Positions 24,808 through 33,409 of a stretch of DNA of 64,000 nt are shown here, in pieces. This DNA comes from Caryophanales bacterium UBA1624. GTDB taxonomy: Bacteria > Bacillota_I > Bacilli_A > RFN20 > CAG-826. The stretch lies in assembly GCA_002321395.1 (NCBI GenBank), contig DCMK01000077.1, forward strand, positions 25,026-89,025. The letters run 5' to 3'. Under the pieces are notes generated by a model. The model saw only the letters and a list, made by a program, of their open reading frames with translations. It searched no databases and was not told where the DNA came from. The stretch's first letter is position 1; every line of letters begins with the position of its first letter. The position numbers and the translations under genes were made by a program.

Positions 24808-27564
24808 TTATTTTTCGAACTTTTCGTTCAGGTATTCTTCGAAATAGGAGGGGTTTAAGCTTTCGCCCGTGACGGTTTTGATCCAATCTGCAGGATCCCT
24901 CCAGTCCTCTTGCCAGTCTTTGAGCTTGAACCATTTCTGGATCAGGGAGAAATGCCCCTTTTCCAAGGAAAGACCGACGTCGAAATCTTTTTTCATCTCA
25001 TGAAGGAGCTGGGCTCCATAAAGATTCCCCAAGGCATAAGAGGGAAAATAACCGAAGGAACCATCCGACCAATGGACGTCTTGGAGGCAGCCCTCTTTGT
25101 CGTTTTTGACCTCATACCCCAAATACTCCGCGTATTTCTTTCTCCATAAGCCAGGGACGTCTTTGCATTGAATGACGCCATTGATCAAATCCTTTTCGAT
25201 TTCGTAGCGGATAATGATGTGCAAGGAGTAGGTCATTTCGTCGGCGTCGCAACGGATAGGACTTGGCTTAACGAGGTTGAGAGAACGATAGAAATCATGG
25301 TCGCTGATCGTTAGGAAGGATGGATCAAGCGTCTTCGCGCAGATTCGTTTCAGGAATGGGGCGAAGGCGGATGAACGGCCCAAGATGTTTTCGTAAAAGC
25401 GGGAATGGGTTTCGCAGATGGCCATGCTGGAGAGCATTTCGGCGTGGTCTTCGTAAATCTGGCTTCCCCATCCTTGAAATTCGAGGCAATGCCCGCCTTC
25501 GTGGAGGATGGTGAATAGATTGCTTCGGAAATCGGAATCGTAATGGCAGGTCAGGCGGGCGTCCCCCTTGCTCAGACAGTCGGAAAAGGGGTGGAGCGAC
25601 TCCGCAAGCGCGCCGCGTTTCCTATCGTAGCCGATGAGGTCGAGAAGCTTGAATGCAAGCTTCTTCTGCTGTTCGGGGGAATAGGTAGGGAACGATGGGA
25701 CGCTCCATTTCTTTTGCGCCTCGACGGTCGTTTGGATTTTTGGGACCAGGAAGTCTTTTAAGGAGGCGAAAAGCGAATCGAGATGGGCGGAGCTTTCCCC
25801 TGGCTCAAAATTCCCAAGACAGGCGTCATAAGGGGTCTGCCCATCTTTTTTTCTCAATGCGGCCTCCTCCCGTTTCGCATCCACGCACTTCTGCCAATAA
25901 GGCAAATATGAACGGAAATCGTTCTTTTCTTTGCAGATATGCCACATCCGGTTGGAATCCGAATAAGCCTTTTGCCATTTTTCGAATTGGGTAAGATCGA
26001 CCTTTTCCAAAAAGTCCATTTCCTCCGACAAAAGGCGAACGACTTTTTCCTGCCGGGGATTCAGTAAGCCGCCTTCCTTCGCTTTCCTAACTTTTTCGAC
26101 GAAGTCTTTGTCTTTGTAAAGCCCGGCCAGGGCGGACTGGGCGTCTTCGATAAGTCCGCTTTCTTCTTCGAATCCTGCCTCGGGGCAGATAGTTTCCAAG
26201 TCGTAATTCAAGACGGAGATTAGGTGACGCAGCTTCCTAATTCGGTCCAGATAGGGAAGCAAAGCATTCCAATTCTCTTTCATGTTATATTCCTCCTGGT
26301 TGGCTTTTTTCCAACCTACGATCCCGAATATAAGCATCCAAACCCCTAAGCCAAGGATGAGGGTGAAAAAAACGAAAGCCAAAATCAATAGAAACGGCCC
26401 TGACCAAGAAAAGTGGCAGTAACCGTTGATCAATAAGAACAAAGCGAAGGCCACGTATCCGGCTATGATGAAATCCAAGCAGGACATCGCGGTTTGGAAA
26501 GGGAGTTTTCTTTTGCGGTAGACGATCCAGTTTTTGATGCATAAAGTCAAGCGAAATAGACCGTAAGCGATTTGGATGGACAGGATGGCGCTTACCCCGC
26601 TGGAGGTTTTGATCTCGCCTACGGCCGCCATTCCCAAGGAGAAAGGGGCCGAGAAAACGATCAGACACGCTCCGACGTAGAGGCATATTTTGCTTTCGCG
26701 GAGCTTGGCGATTTTCTTGTTGTGGATTTTCTTCTGGAGGGAATTCCGCCAAAGGAGGGAGCTGAGCCGCAAAGCGCCCAGGGTCAAATAAATCCAGCCA
26801 ACGAGGCCATAGGCAGGGTTCTGTTCTTGAATCGCGGCGATACTCGACGAGAGGATCGTCAAGCCTGAGGCGCTGACCAAAATGTAATTGCCGATGCTGT
26901 GCTCGACCCCGAAAGAAACGATTTTCCTTATGCGTTCGATCATCTTCCCCTGCAACAGCAAAAGGGAAAAGAAGAAGTTTTGAGCAAAAAACAGAACCAA
27001 AAAGGAAACCCAACAAGCTTCTTCTAAAAGGAAAGAAGCCGGAAGGGCGCCTTTTAAAACAAGCCCCGGGAACAAAAAGCAAAGGAGCAAAGAAAGGCTG
27101 GCGCAGCAGGAACAGAGCGATTCCGCCGCCATCGTGATCCTCTTTTTTCGATAGGGAAGGAAACGCGACAGGGCGATGAGAGCTTCGACGCTGAATTTCA
27201 AGGCGATCGTTGCGCAGCTCAGAAAGGCATAATGGGAGGAAGACAAAAAAGGAGAATAGGAGACGCTGAGCAACCAGGGGATGGGGTAAAAGGTCTCGAA
27301 AACTCCGGTAAAGAAGCAGGCGAATCGTTTTTTCTTTTCCCTTTCTTCCCCCGAAGCGCCCTTTGCCTTCCAAGTGTAATACATCAAAAAAGCTCGGCCT
27401 AAGGCTTCTAATAAAAAATAGATGGATGCCCCAAACAAGGCGAGGAAATCGCCTCGAGGGGCTTTCAGCGCAAAGCAAAACAAGAATAAGGAGGTGTCCA
27501 AGGAAAAACCCAATCCGAGGAGCGCCAAGATTGAGCCTTTGATTTTGCTTGGCAGGTTATCCAT
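24808..27564 (-). CDS. Polytopic membrane domain joined in frame to an M32 (Taq-type) carboxypeptidase
   Basis: 918 residues in one open frame. Residues 1-427 hold about ten membrane spans with no motif I recognise. Residues 428-918 are a complete M32 metallocarboxypeptidase with all five family motifs: HPF (658), DARLT (668-672), HEGGH (688-692), ETHSR in the HESQ position, and GCLQDVHW near the end. Residue 428 is a Met preceded by a perfect Shine-Dalgarno, so the peptidase is probably also, or only, made from that internal start (24808..26283, 491 residues, normal M32 size). The full frame has TG-G-TAAGAT ending 6 bases before its ATG, predicting a leaderless message. Confidence 0.8.
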   Translation of the reverse strand: MDNLPSKIKGSILALLGLGFSLDTSLFLFCFALKAPRGDFLALFGASIYFLLEALGRAFLMYYTWKAKGASGEEREKKKRFACFFTGVFETFYPIPWLLSVSYSPFLSSSHYAFLSCATIALKFSVEALIALSRFLPYRKKRITMAAESLCSCCASLSLLLCFLFPGLVLKGALPASFLLEEACWVSFLVLFFAQNFFFSLLLLQGKMIERIRKIVSFGVEHSIGNYILVSASGLTILSSSIAAIQEQNPAYGLVGWIYLTLGALRLSSLLWRNSLQKKIHNKKIAKLRESKICLYVGACLIVFSAPFSLGMAAVGEIKTSSGVSAILSIQIAYGLFRLTLCIKNWIVYRKRKLPFQTAMSCLDFIIAGYVAFALFLLINGYCHFSWSGPFLLILAFVFFTLILGLGVWMLIFGIVGWKKANQEEYNMKENWNALLPYLDRIRKLRHLISVLNYDLETICPEAGFEEESGLIEDAQSALAGLYKDKDFVEKVRKAKEGGLLNPRQEKVVRLLSEEMDFLEKVDLTQFEKWQKAYSDSNRMWHICKEKNDFRSYLPYWQKCVDAKREEAALRKKDGQTPYDACLGNFEPGESSAHLDSLFASLKDFLVPKIQTTVEAQKKWSVPSFPTYSPEQQKKLAFKLLDLIGYDRKRGALAESLHPFSDCLSKGDARLTCHYDSDFRSNLFTILHEGGHCLEFQGWGSQIYEDHAEMLSSMAICETHSRFYENILGRSSAFAPFLKRICAKTLDPSFLTISDHDFYRSLNLVKPSPIRCDADEMTYSLHIIIRYEIEKDLINGVIQCKDVPGLWRKKYAEYLGYEVKNDKEGCLQDVHWSDGSFGYFPSYALGNLYGAQLLHEMKKDFDVGLSLEKGHFSLIQKWFKLKDWQEDWRDPADWIKTVTGESLNPSYFEEYLNEKFEK
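26281..26297 (-). promoter_or_regulatory. Internal ribosome binding site for the M32 peptidase
   Basis: On the minus strand AGGAGGA (26297-26291) lies 7 bases before ATG (26283-26281). Just upstream in the frame is an A6 run (at the Trp-Lys-Lys codons). Adding or losing one A would end the membrane protein at a TAA one base before this ATG or at the TGA of ATGA. Confidence 0.75.
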
Positions 27565-27605
27565 GGTTTCATCTTACCATTTGGAGGGGGCTTGGCGAGA
27601 AGGGA

Positions 27606-27634
27606 GGAAAAAGAAAAGCCCACTTACGTGGGCT
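27606..27634 (-). terminator. Terminator of htpG
   Basis: On the minus strand AGCCCAC / GTGGGCT with a GTAA loop followed by TTTCTTTTT. Confidence 0.85.
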
Positions 27635-27639
27635 GAGGC

Positions 27640-29559
27640 TTAATGGAAGGCCTTCATCATGAGGGAATTGAGGTTGTCCACGAAGGCTTTTTTGTCTTCA
27701 ACCTCGAACCCTTCCAGAAGAAGCGCCTCATCGTAAAGAAGGTTTCCGCATTTTTTGATTTCCTCTTCGTCCTGAAGCTTGCTGATGGCTTGGAATAAGG
27801 GGTGATCTGCGTTGATTTCAAGGACTTTTGTAGCTTTCGGTTTTTGACTTCCCTCCACATCCGGCTGCTCGTCGAGAACGCGCTCGGCGTTCATGGACAA
27901 ACCCTCCTTAGTCGTAATGCAAACGGGGGAGTCTACCAATTTGCTGGAGAAAGCGACCTCATCGACCTTCCCTTTGAGGGCTTCTTTCATGTCATCGAGG
28001 ATACGCTTGTTCTCCGCGGTGACCGCATCCAGTTTGTCTTTTTCCTCTTGAGTCAAGGAATCCTTGTCCTCGGAGGCGATGTTCTTGAAGGGGTGTTTAT
28101 CATAATCCATCAAGGCCATCAAAGCGAATTCGTCGATTTCTTGGTCGCAAAGAAGGACATCAATCCCTTCCTTTTTGAACTTCTCGAGCTGAGGCAGCAT
28201 CTTGATTTCGTCCATGTTTTTCCCGGAGGCGTAATAGATGTCCTTTTGCCCGTCTTTCATTTTGGCGACGTAATCCTTAAACGAGATGGGCTCCTCGCTT
28301 TGCAGAGTCGAGAAGATCAAAAGATCCTGCAAATCGTTTTTCTTCATGCCGTAGGTGGAATAAATCCCGTATTTGAGGTAATTCCCGTACAATTTGAAGA
28401 ACTTCTTATAACGTTCCTTGTCGTTTTTCTGCAAAGAGATGAGCTTATCGAGGATTTTCTTTTCCAAAGAAGACTCGATCTTGCTCATCAAAGGGGACTT
28501 CTGAAGCATTTCGCGGGAGATGTTGAGGGGGAAATCCTCCGAATCAACCAAGCCGCGGACGAATTTCAGGAAATCCGGAACGAGCTCTTTGCATTTCTCT
28601 TGGATGAAGATCCCTTTGCTGTAAAGGGCGAGACCTTTCTCGTAGTTGGAAGAATAAAGATCATAAGGGGCGTGGGATGGGATGTAAACCAAGGCATCGT
28701 AAGAAACAAGGCCTTCGATATGGACGTTCAAAGAAACGAGAGGATCCTCGAAATCGTCGAATTTGCTCTTATAGAATTGGTTGAGGTCTTCCTCTTTCAC
28801 CTCTGAAGGATTCTTCTTCCAGAGAGGAACCATGGAATTGAGGGTTTTGTCTTCCTCAACCTCATGGGTTTTCCCTGGGATTTCCTTCCCATTTTCGTCC
28901 TTGTCGGGTTCTTGGGTTTTGACCAACATCTTGATGGGGTAACGGATGTAGTCCGAATACTTTTTGACCAAATCCTCGATCTTCCAAGTTTGGAGGTAGG
29001 TGGAATAGTTTTCGCCGTCTTTGTCCTCTTTGAGGTGGATCTTGACGCAACTGCCATGCTCGCCCGCAAAAGAAGCGTCCTCGATGGTATAGGTATCCTG
29101 CCCGGAAGAAAGGAAGCGGTGGGCTTCCCCTCCCATGGGCTTGGAAACGACTTCGACGGAATCCGCGACCATGAAGGCGGAGTAGAAACCGACGCCGAAC
29201 TGACCAATGATGGATAAGTCTTGCGCTTTTTTGGCGTCTTCGTATTTCTTGGCGAAGTCTTTGGATCCCGATTTGGCGATGGTACCCAAATCTTTCTCCA
29301 TTTCCTCTTTGCTCATGCCGATCCCGTTATCAAAAACCGAAATCGTCCTGGCCTTATCGTCGACCTCAATGCGGATAACCCCTTCGGAAGCGGGGTATTT
29401 GCCAGCTTCGGTCAAAGAAAGGAAACGGTATTTGTCGATAGCGTCGCTCGCGTTGGACAAAAGTTCCCGCAAGAAAATCTCTTTGTTGGAATAAATGCTG
29501 TTGATCATTAAGTCGAGCAACTGCTTCGACTCAGTTTGGAATTCTTTTTCTTCTTTCAT
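27640..29559 (-). CDS. htpG: Hsp90 chaperone HtpG
   Basis: 639 residues. GHKL ATPase motifs are ELLSNASDAIDKYRF, DNGIGMSKEE and GQFGVGFYSAFMV; the middle domain has NISREMLQ and a C-terminal dimerisation region follows. The start is the ATG at 29559 with GGGAGG 8 bases upstream; an extension of five residues is possible but lacks a site. The promoter (TTGACA 29617-29612, 16-base spacer, TACATT 29595-29590) is covered by a CIRCE operator, so HrcA should repress it. In Bacillus htpG is outside the HrcA regulon. Confidence 0.97.
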   Translation of the reverse strand: MKEEKEFQTESKQLLDLMINSIYSNKEIFLRELLSNASDAIDKYRFLSLTEAGKYPASEGVIRIEVDDKARTISVFDNGIGMSKEEMEKDLGTIAKSGSKDFAKKYEDAKKAQDLSIIGQFGVGFYSAFMVADSVEVVSKPMGGEAHRFLSSGQDTYTIEDASFAGEHGSCVKIHLKEDKDGENYSTYLQTWKIEDLVKKYSDYIRYPIKMLVKTQEPDKDENGKEIPGKTHEVEEDKTLNSMVPLWKKNPSEVKEEDLNQFYKSKFDDFEDPLVSLNVHIEGLVSYDALVYIPSHAPYDLYSSNYEKGLALYSKGIFIQEKCKELVPDFLKFVRGLVDSEDFPLNISREMLQKSPLMSKIESSLEKKILDKLISLQKNDKERYKKFFKLYGNYLKYGIYSTYGMKKNDLQDLLIFSTLQSEEPISFKDYVAKMKDGQKDIYYASGKNMDEIKMLPQLEKFKKEGIDVLLCDQEIDEFALMALMDYDKHPFKNIASEDKDSLTQEEKDKLDAVTAENKRILDDMKEALKGKVDEVAFSSKLVDSPVCITTKEGLSMNAERVLDEQPDVEGSQKPKATKVLEINADHPLFQAISKLQDEEEIKKCGNLLYDEALLLEGFEVEDKKAFVDNLNSLMMKAFH

Positions 29560-29604
29560 TTTGTGTCCTCCCAATGGCTGCTGAGATAAAATGTAGTCAC
29601 TTTT

Positions 29605-29631
29605 TTGGCACTGTCAAGCAAAGAGTGCTAA
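29605..29631. promoter_or_regulatory. CIRCE operator (HrcA binding site)
   Basis: TTGGCACTG, nine bases, GAGTGCTAA. The right arm is identical to the CIRCE consensus and the left arm matches at seven of nine positions. It overlaps the -35 of the htpG promoter and lies 73 bases before bioY on the other strand. Confidence 0.88.
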
Positions 29632-29704
29632 TGGCTTGGACGATCTGCGGCCAATCGCCTCCAACGCATCGACCTACGCACTGTTTTGGTTTAAAATTTC
29701 CGGC

Positions 29705-30301
29705 ATGGAACAAGAAACCAAACAAGAATTCAAAAAAGAAAAAACCAAAGGAAAACGCTTCGGTCAAACTTCCGTCCAAAAGATGTGCCTGATCGCGGTT
29801 TTCCTCGCTTTGATGTGCGTCTTGGCCCCGATTTCCATCCCCATTCAGCCCGTCGCAATAACCTTGGCGACTTTGGCTCTTTATCTTATTGGCGCGGTTT
29901 TCTCTTGGAAAATCTCCGTCCCCATCGTTTTGCTTTATTTGCTCCTTGGCTTGGCGGGGATGCCGATTTTCTCCAATTTCCGAGGAGGGCCCCAGGTTCT
30001 CTTCGGTCCTACCGGCGGTTATTTGATTGGCTATGTCCCCTGCGTGCTCATTGAATCTTTGCTGATTGGGAAATTCAAAAACAAGCTCTGGATGTATCCC
30101 ATCGCCATGGTGATCGGCACGGTGGTGCTTTATTCCTTCGGCACGGGCTGGTTTCTGATCTACGCGAACCCGAATTACGATTTCGCCAAAGCCTTGATGC
30201 TTTGCGTCGTTCCTTTCTTGCCGGGCGACGCCGCCAAAATCGTCGTTGCGACCTTTGCTGGTTATCGGCTGAGGAAATTCGCGGATCGGCAAATGGAATA
30301 A
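29705..30301 (+). CDS. bioY: BioY-type biotin transporter S component
   Basis: 198 residues with about six membrane spans. Family features are IQPVAITLATLALYLIGAV, the PIVLLYLLLGLAGMPIFSNF segment, GPTGGYLIGYV and a C-terminal PGDAAKIVVATFAGYRLRK. BioY is the substrate-binding membrane subunit of an ECF transporter or works alone. The ATG at 29705 follows a -10 (TAAAAT, 29692-29697) by 7 bases and there is no Shine-Dalgarno, so a leaderless transcript is expected. No biotin synthesis genes are in the window. Confidence 0.9.
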   Translation: MEQETKQEFKKEKTKGKRFGQTSVQKMCLIAVFLALMCVLAPISIPIQPVAITLATLALYLIGAVFSWKISVPIVLLYLLLGLAGMPIFSNFRGGPQVLFGPTGGYLIGYVPCVLIESLLIGKFKNKLWMYPIAMVIGTVVLYSFGTGWFLIYANPNYDFAKALMLCVVPFLPGDAAKIVVATFAGYRLRKFADRQME

Positions 30302-30319
30302 CCTCCTTTGACGTTTCTG

Positions 30320-30349
30320 AAGGCGTCCCCAACGGTTCGGCGCCTTTTT
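30320..30349 (+). terminator. Terminator of bioY
   Basis: AAGGCG / CGCCTT stem with a 15-base loop followed by TTTTT; weaker than the others. Confidence 0.55.
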
Positions 30350-30368
30350 GGAAACGCCCTTTTAGAAT

Positions 30369-30394
30369 AAAAAAAGAAGCGGGGGGCCCGCTTC
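30369..30394 (-). terminator. Terminator of the tRNA operon
   Basis: On the minus strand GAAGCGGG / CCCGCTTC followed by seven T. Confidence 0.9.
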
Positions 30395-30405
30395 GGTTGT
30401 TGGCG

Positions 30406-30492
30406 TGGTGCGGGTTGCCGGACTCGAACCGGCACGGGCTCATCACCCGAGGGATTTTAAGTCCCTTGTGTCTACCATTTCACCAAACCCGC
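30406..30492 (-). tRNA. tRNA-Leu (UAA)
   Basis: Class II tRNA with a long variable arm; acceptor GCGGGTT pairs with AACCCGC; T-loop TTCGAGT; anticodon TAA; CCA is encoded. Last gene of the five-gene cluster. Confidence 0.95.
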
Positions 30493-30595
30493 GCGAGAGG
30501 ATTCTACCACCGGAACAGTGGGGGAAGAACCCCTTTAACGAAAAAACGCCCAGCTCATTGCTAGGCTTCCTTCCGCATCCCCTACAATAAGGGAA

Positions 30596-30671
30596 TGGTC
30601 CCCCGCGTGAGGCTCGAACTCACGACCCCTTGATTAAAAGTCAAGTGCTCTACCACTGAGCTAGCGGAGGA
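30596..30671 (-). tRNA. tRNA-Lys (UUU)
   Basis: Acceptor TCCTCCG with CGGGGGA, anticodon stem CTTGA/TCAAG around CTTTTAA, so anticodon TTT. T-loop TTCGAGC. CCA is encoded. The 103-base gap to tRNA-Leu holds nothing recognisable. Confidence 0.95.
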
Positions 30672-30674
30672 TCG

Positions 30675-30749
30675 TGGCTGGGGTGACTGGGATCGGACCA
30701 GTGCATCAGGGAGTCAAAGTCCCTTGCCTTACCACTTGGCTACACCCCA
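30675..30749 (-). tRNA. tRNA-Gln (UUG) with an unusual T-loop
   Basis: Acceptor TGGGGTG with CACCCCA, discriminator G, CCA encoded. Anticodon loop CTTTGAC gives TTG. The T-arm reads CTGG-TCCGATC-CCAG, so the normally invariant T55 (pseudouridine in RNA) is C. Confidence 0.92.
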
Positions 30750-30759
30750 ATAAATAAGG

Positions 30760-30843
30760 TGGTGGGCGAAGATGGATTTGAACCACCGAACCCGAAGGAG
30801 CTGATTTACAGTCAGCCGCGTTTGGCCACTTCGCTATTCGCCC
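30760..30843 (-). tRNA. tRNA-Tyr (GUA)
   Basis: Class II. Acceptor GGGCGAA with TTCGCCC, D-stem GCG/CGC, anticodon stem CTGA/TCAG around GTA, long variable arm, T-loop TTCAAAT, discriminator A and encoded CCA. Confidence 0.95.
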
Positions 30844-30875
30844 ACTTGATCCGTCCGCGCGTCTTTAGCCCTAAA

Positions 30876-30950
30876 TGGTGGATGCTGCAGGTTTCGAACC
30901 TGCGACCCCCGCCTTGTAAGGGCGATGCTCTCCCGCTGAGCTAAGCATCC
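30876..30950 (-). tRNA. tRNA-Val (UAC)
   Basis: Acceptor GGATGCT with AGCATCC, anticodon stem TCGCC/GGCGG around CTTACAA, anticodon TAC, T-loop TTCGAAA, CCA encoded. First gene of the cluster. Confidence 0.95.
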
Positions 30951-30977
30951 GCGGGGCGCTTCAAAACGCGCCTACGT

Positions 30978-31006
30978 ATAATACCACCCACAAAAAGAGA
31001 GTGCAA
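30978..31006 (-). promoter_or_regulatory. Promoter of the Val-Tyr-Gln-Lys-Leu tRNA operon
   Basis: On the minus strand TTGCAC, 17-base spacer, TG-G-TATTAT, followed by a GC-rich stretch typical of stringently controlled promoters. Confidence 0.8.
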
Positions 31007-31013
31007 CGGAAAA

Positions 31014-31034
31014 GAAAACCCCCTTTCAGGGGTT
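31014..31034 (-). terminator. Terminator of the ispD-S1-pgi operon
   Basis: On the minus strand AACCCC / GGGGGTT with a TGAAA loop and TTTCTTTT downstream. Confidence 0.75.
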
Positions 31035-31054
31035 AAATTCTTTCGATGGCGACG

Positions 31055-32329
31055 TCAGAATCCCGGTTTCCCAAGAAGGTGGAACATGTTCTTCTTATAA
31101 ATTTCCACGCCCGGCTGGTTGAACGGGTTCACGCCGTTGAGATAAGCGCTCATCGCGCAGGCCCTCATGAAGAAATACATGAGCTGCCCGAGATGGAAAG
31201 CGTCCATCTTGGAAATGGTGATGACCAGGTTGGGGACCTTCCCGGAGTTGATGTGGGCATCCAAGGTTCCTTCAAAAGCTTTTTTGTTGACGTAGTCCAT
31301 GCCTTTGCCCTCTAGGTAATTCAGCCCATCGAGGTTGTCGTCGTCGTGGGGGATGAGGACATCGCGGGAAGGCTCTTCGACGTTGAGGACCGTCTCGAAG
31401 AGGATCTTGGATCCATCCTGAACGAATTGCCCCAAGGAATGGAGGTCGGTAGTGAAGGTCGCGGAGTCGGGCAGGAGGCCTTTTCCGTCTTTCCCCTCGC
31501 TTTCCCCGAAAAGCTGTTTCCACCACTCGCCCAATTGGACGAGCTGAAGCTTGTAAGTCACGAACATTTCGGCCGCCTTCCCGGAAACGTAAAGCTCACG
31601 GCGGGCAACCGCGTATTTATAAGCCTCGTTCAAAGTGGGGGTGTCGTATTCTTTCATTCCTTCCGCGGCGCCGGCCATGAAGGCTTTGATGTCGATGCCC
31701 GCGGCCGCCATCGGGAGCAAGCCTACGGCGGTGAAGACGCTGTATCGTCCGCCGACGTCATCGGGGAGGACGAAACGCTCATATCCGTATTTCTTAGCAA
31801 GTTCAATCAGGGCGCCTTTTTCCTTGTCGGTGGTGGCGAAGATGTATTTGGAGGCTTCTTCTTTTCCGACTTGCTGCTCCAAAAGCTCGCGGACCAAACG
31901 GAATCCGACCGAGGTTTCGGTGGTGGTGCCAGACTTGGAAATGACGTTGATCGCGAACTTCTTCCCTTTCAAATAGTCGAGGATCTGGCTGCCGTAATCC
32001 GGGTCGAAGGTATTCCCGAAGAAGAGAATTTTCACCTTTTCGTTGGGAAGAAGGCCGTTGAGCGCCTCGATCGCGGCGCGAGCCCCCAAGTAAGAGCCTC
32101 CGATTCCGCAAACGACCAAAGCTTGGCAGTTTTCACGGATGAATTCCCCAGCTTTTTCGATTCGAGAGAATTCCTCTTTATCGTAAGTTTCGGGGTAGTT
32201 TGCCCAACCCAGGAAATCGCTTCCCTCACCAGTCTTGTTGTCGATGGCCTCGTTGATTGCTTTGATCTTCTCCGCGTAGGCGTCGAAGTCTATGGGCAAA
32301 ATGGACCCTTTCGTTTCGACTTTAATCAT
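31055..32329 (-). CDS. pgi: Glucose-6-phosphate isomerase
   Basis: 424 residues, the short bacterial form. Interconverts glucose 6-phosphate and fructose 6-phosphate. CGIGGSYLGARAAIEAL, the sugar-phosphate site SKSGTTTET, GGRYSVFTAVGLLP and the C-terminal NPFNQPGVEIYKKN signature are all seen. AAGGAGA precedes the ATG, which lies inside the 3' end of the S1-domain gene (8-base overlap). Third gene of an ispD-S1-pgi operon. Confidence 0.97.
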   Translation of the reverse strand: MIKVETKGSILPIDFDAYAEKIKAINEAIDNKTGEGSDFLGWANYPETYDKEEFSRIEKAGEFIRENCQALVVCGIGGSYLGARAAIEALNGLLPNEKVKILFFGNTFDPDYGSQILDYLKGKKFAINVISKSGTTTETSVGFRLVRELLEQQVGKEEASKYIFATTDKEKGALIELAKKYGYERFVLPDDVGGRYSVFTAVGLLPMAAAGIDIKAFMAGAAEGMKEYDTPTLNEAYKYAVARRELYVSGKAAEMFVTYKLQLVQLGEWWKQLFGESEGKDGKGLLPDSATFTTDLHSLGQFVQDGSKILFETVLNVEEPSRDVLIPHDDDNLDGLNYLEGKGMDYVNKKAFEGTLDAHINSGKVPNLVITISKMDAFHLGQLMYFFMRACAMSAYLNGVNPFNQPGVEIYKKNMFHLLGKPGF

Positions 32330-32687
32330 GATTGATCTCCTTTTCGTTCTCGCTTTTCACCCATTCCGGCAACTTCTCTTCAAGCGCTTTGAAGTCGATT
32401 TCGTTCAGATTGATCTTCTTCCTGCGAAAAGCTTTTTTCCGGTCGGCCGAAGTCATCTGCTTCAGCGACACACGGATATTATCACTTTCCGGATTAACCG
32501 CGATTACTTTTACGTTGTAAATGTTCCCCGTTGAAACGTATCCGGAGAAGTGGTGGATGAAGGAATTGGCCAATTCACTGATGTGAAGCAAACCGGTCCA
32601 TCCATCCTCAAATAGCAAAATCGCGTACCGAGGATAGACTTTGACGACCACTCCCTCCGCGACGTCCCCAACTTTTGGCAATGTCAT
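32322..32687 (-). CDS. S1-domain RNA-binding protein (YugI/CvfD-like)
   Basis: 121 residues. Residues about 4-76 form one S1 domain (VGDVAEGVVVKVYPRYAILLF, GLLHISELANSF, VKVIAVNPESDNIRVSLKQM); the basic C-terminal part (KKAFRRKKINL) would favour RNA. This resembles Bacillus YugI (GSP13) and CvfD, ribosome-associated post-transcriptional regulators. The start at 32687 is fixed by AAGGAGGT six bases upstream; a longer frame is not supported. It overlaps ispD by 4 bases (ATGA). Confidence 0.85.
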   Translation of the reverse strand: MTLPKVGDVAEGVVVKVYPRYAILLFEDGWTGLLHISELANSFIHHFSGYVSTGNIYNVKVIAVNPESDNIRVSLKQMTSADRKKAFRRKKINLNEIDFKALEEKLPEWVKSENEKEINHD

Positions 32688-33364
32688 GACGATACCTCCT
32701 TGCGGAAACGTTCCATATCTTCTTCCGTGTTGATTTTGTAGTTCTGCGATTCGCCCCTCACGATGGCGGGCTTTGCCCCAAAAAGGAGGGCTCTGCTGGC
32801 GTCGTCGGTTGCTCCGGTTGCGGAATGACACGCCTTCTTCAGCAAAGAAAAGCGGAAGGTTTGCGGGGTTTGGGCTTGATAGATTTCGTTCCTATTCAGA
32901 TAGCGGGAGACCGTCTCCCCGTCCTCTGAACAAAAGACGGAGTCCGAGCATGGCATAGCGGTTACCGCAGCCCCGCAGACGGACGCCTTTCGGAAATTCT
33001 CTTCGATCATCCGCTCCGTCAAATTGGGGCGATCCCCATCTTGGATCAAAACCAAGGCATTGCCGCTAGCGCCCTCTTTTTCCAAAAACGAAATCGCGTT
33101 GTCCACGGAATCTTCGCGGGACCCTCCTCCAAGGATGTATCCTTGGATTTTTTCGTAAGCTTGCGCGCTTTCTTTCACATCGCCAAGGGTTCCTTCCTTC
33201 ACCACCAGATAAATGGCGTCTACGGAGGAAGAGCGATTCAAGGTTTCCAACGCATAGCAAAACAACGGTTTGCCGAGAATGGGAAAAAGCTGCTTTGGCG
33301 TTTTGCCGCCGAACCGGGTTCCGCTTCCTCCGATTAGCAAGATGGCAATGCGCTCAGAAACCAT
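32684..33364 (-). CDS. ispD: 2-C-methyl-D-erythritol 4-phosphate cytidylyltransferase
   Basis: 226 residues. Makes CDP-methylerythritol in the MEP pathway. The nucleotide-binding motif is GGSGTRFGGKTPKQ (13-26), and later VLIQDGDRPNLTE and IYQAQTPQTFRF fit the family. First gene of the operon with the S1 protein and pgi. No Shine-Dalgarno; TG-G-TAAAAT (33379-33374) ends 9 bases before the ATG, so the leader would be 2-3 bases. Confidence 0.92.
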   Translation of the reverse strand: MVSERIAILLIGGSGTRFGGKTPKQLFPILGKPLFCYALETLNRSSSVDAIYLVVKEGTLGDVKESAQAYEKIQGYILGGGSREDSVDNAISFLEKEGASGNALVLIQDGDRPNLTERMIEENFRKASVCGAAVTAMPCSDSVFCSEDGETVSRYLNRNEIYQAQTPQTFRFSLLKKACHSATGATDDASRALLFGAKPAIVRGESQNYKINTEEDMERFRKEVSS

Positions 33365-33409
33365 AACGGGGCTATTTTACCATGCACGCGGGCGTGAGAA
33401 AGAAACCAG

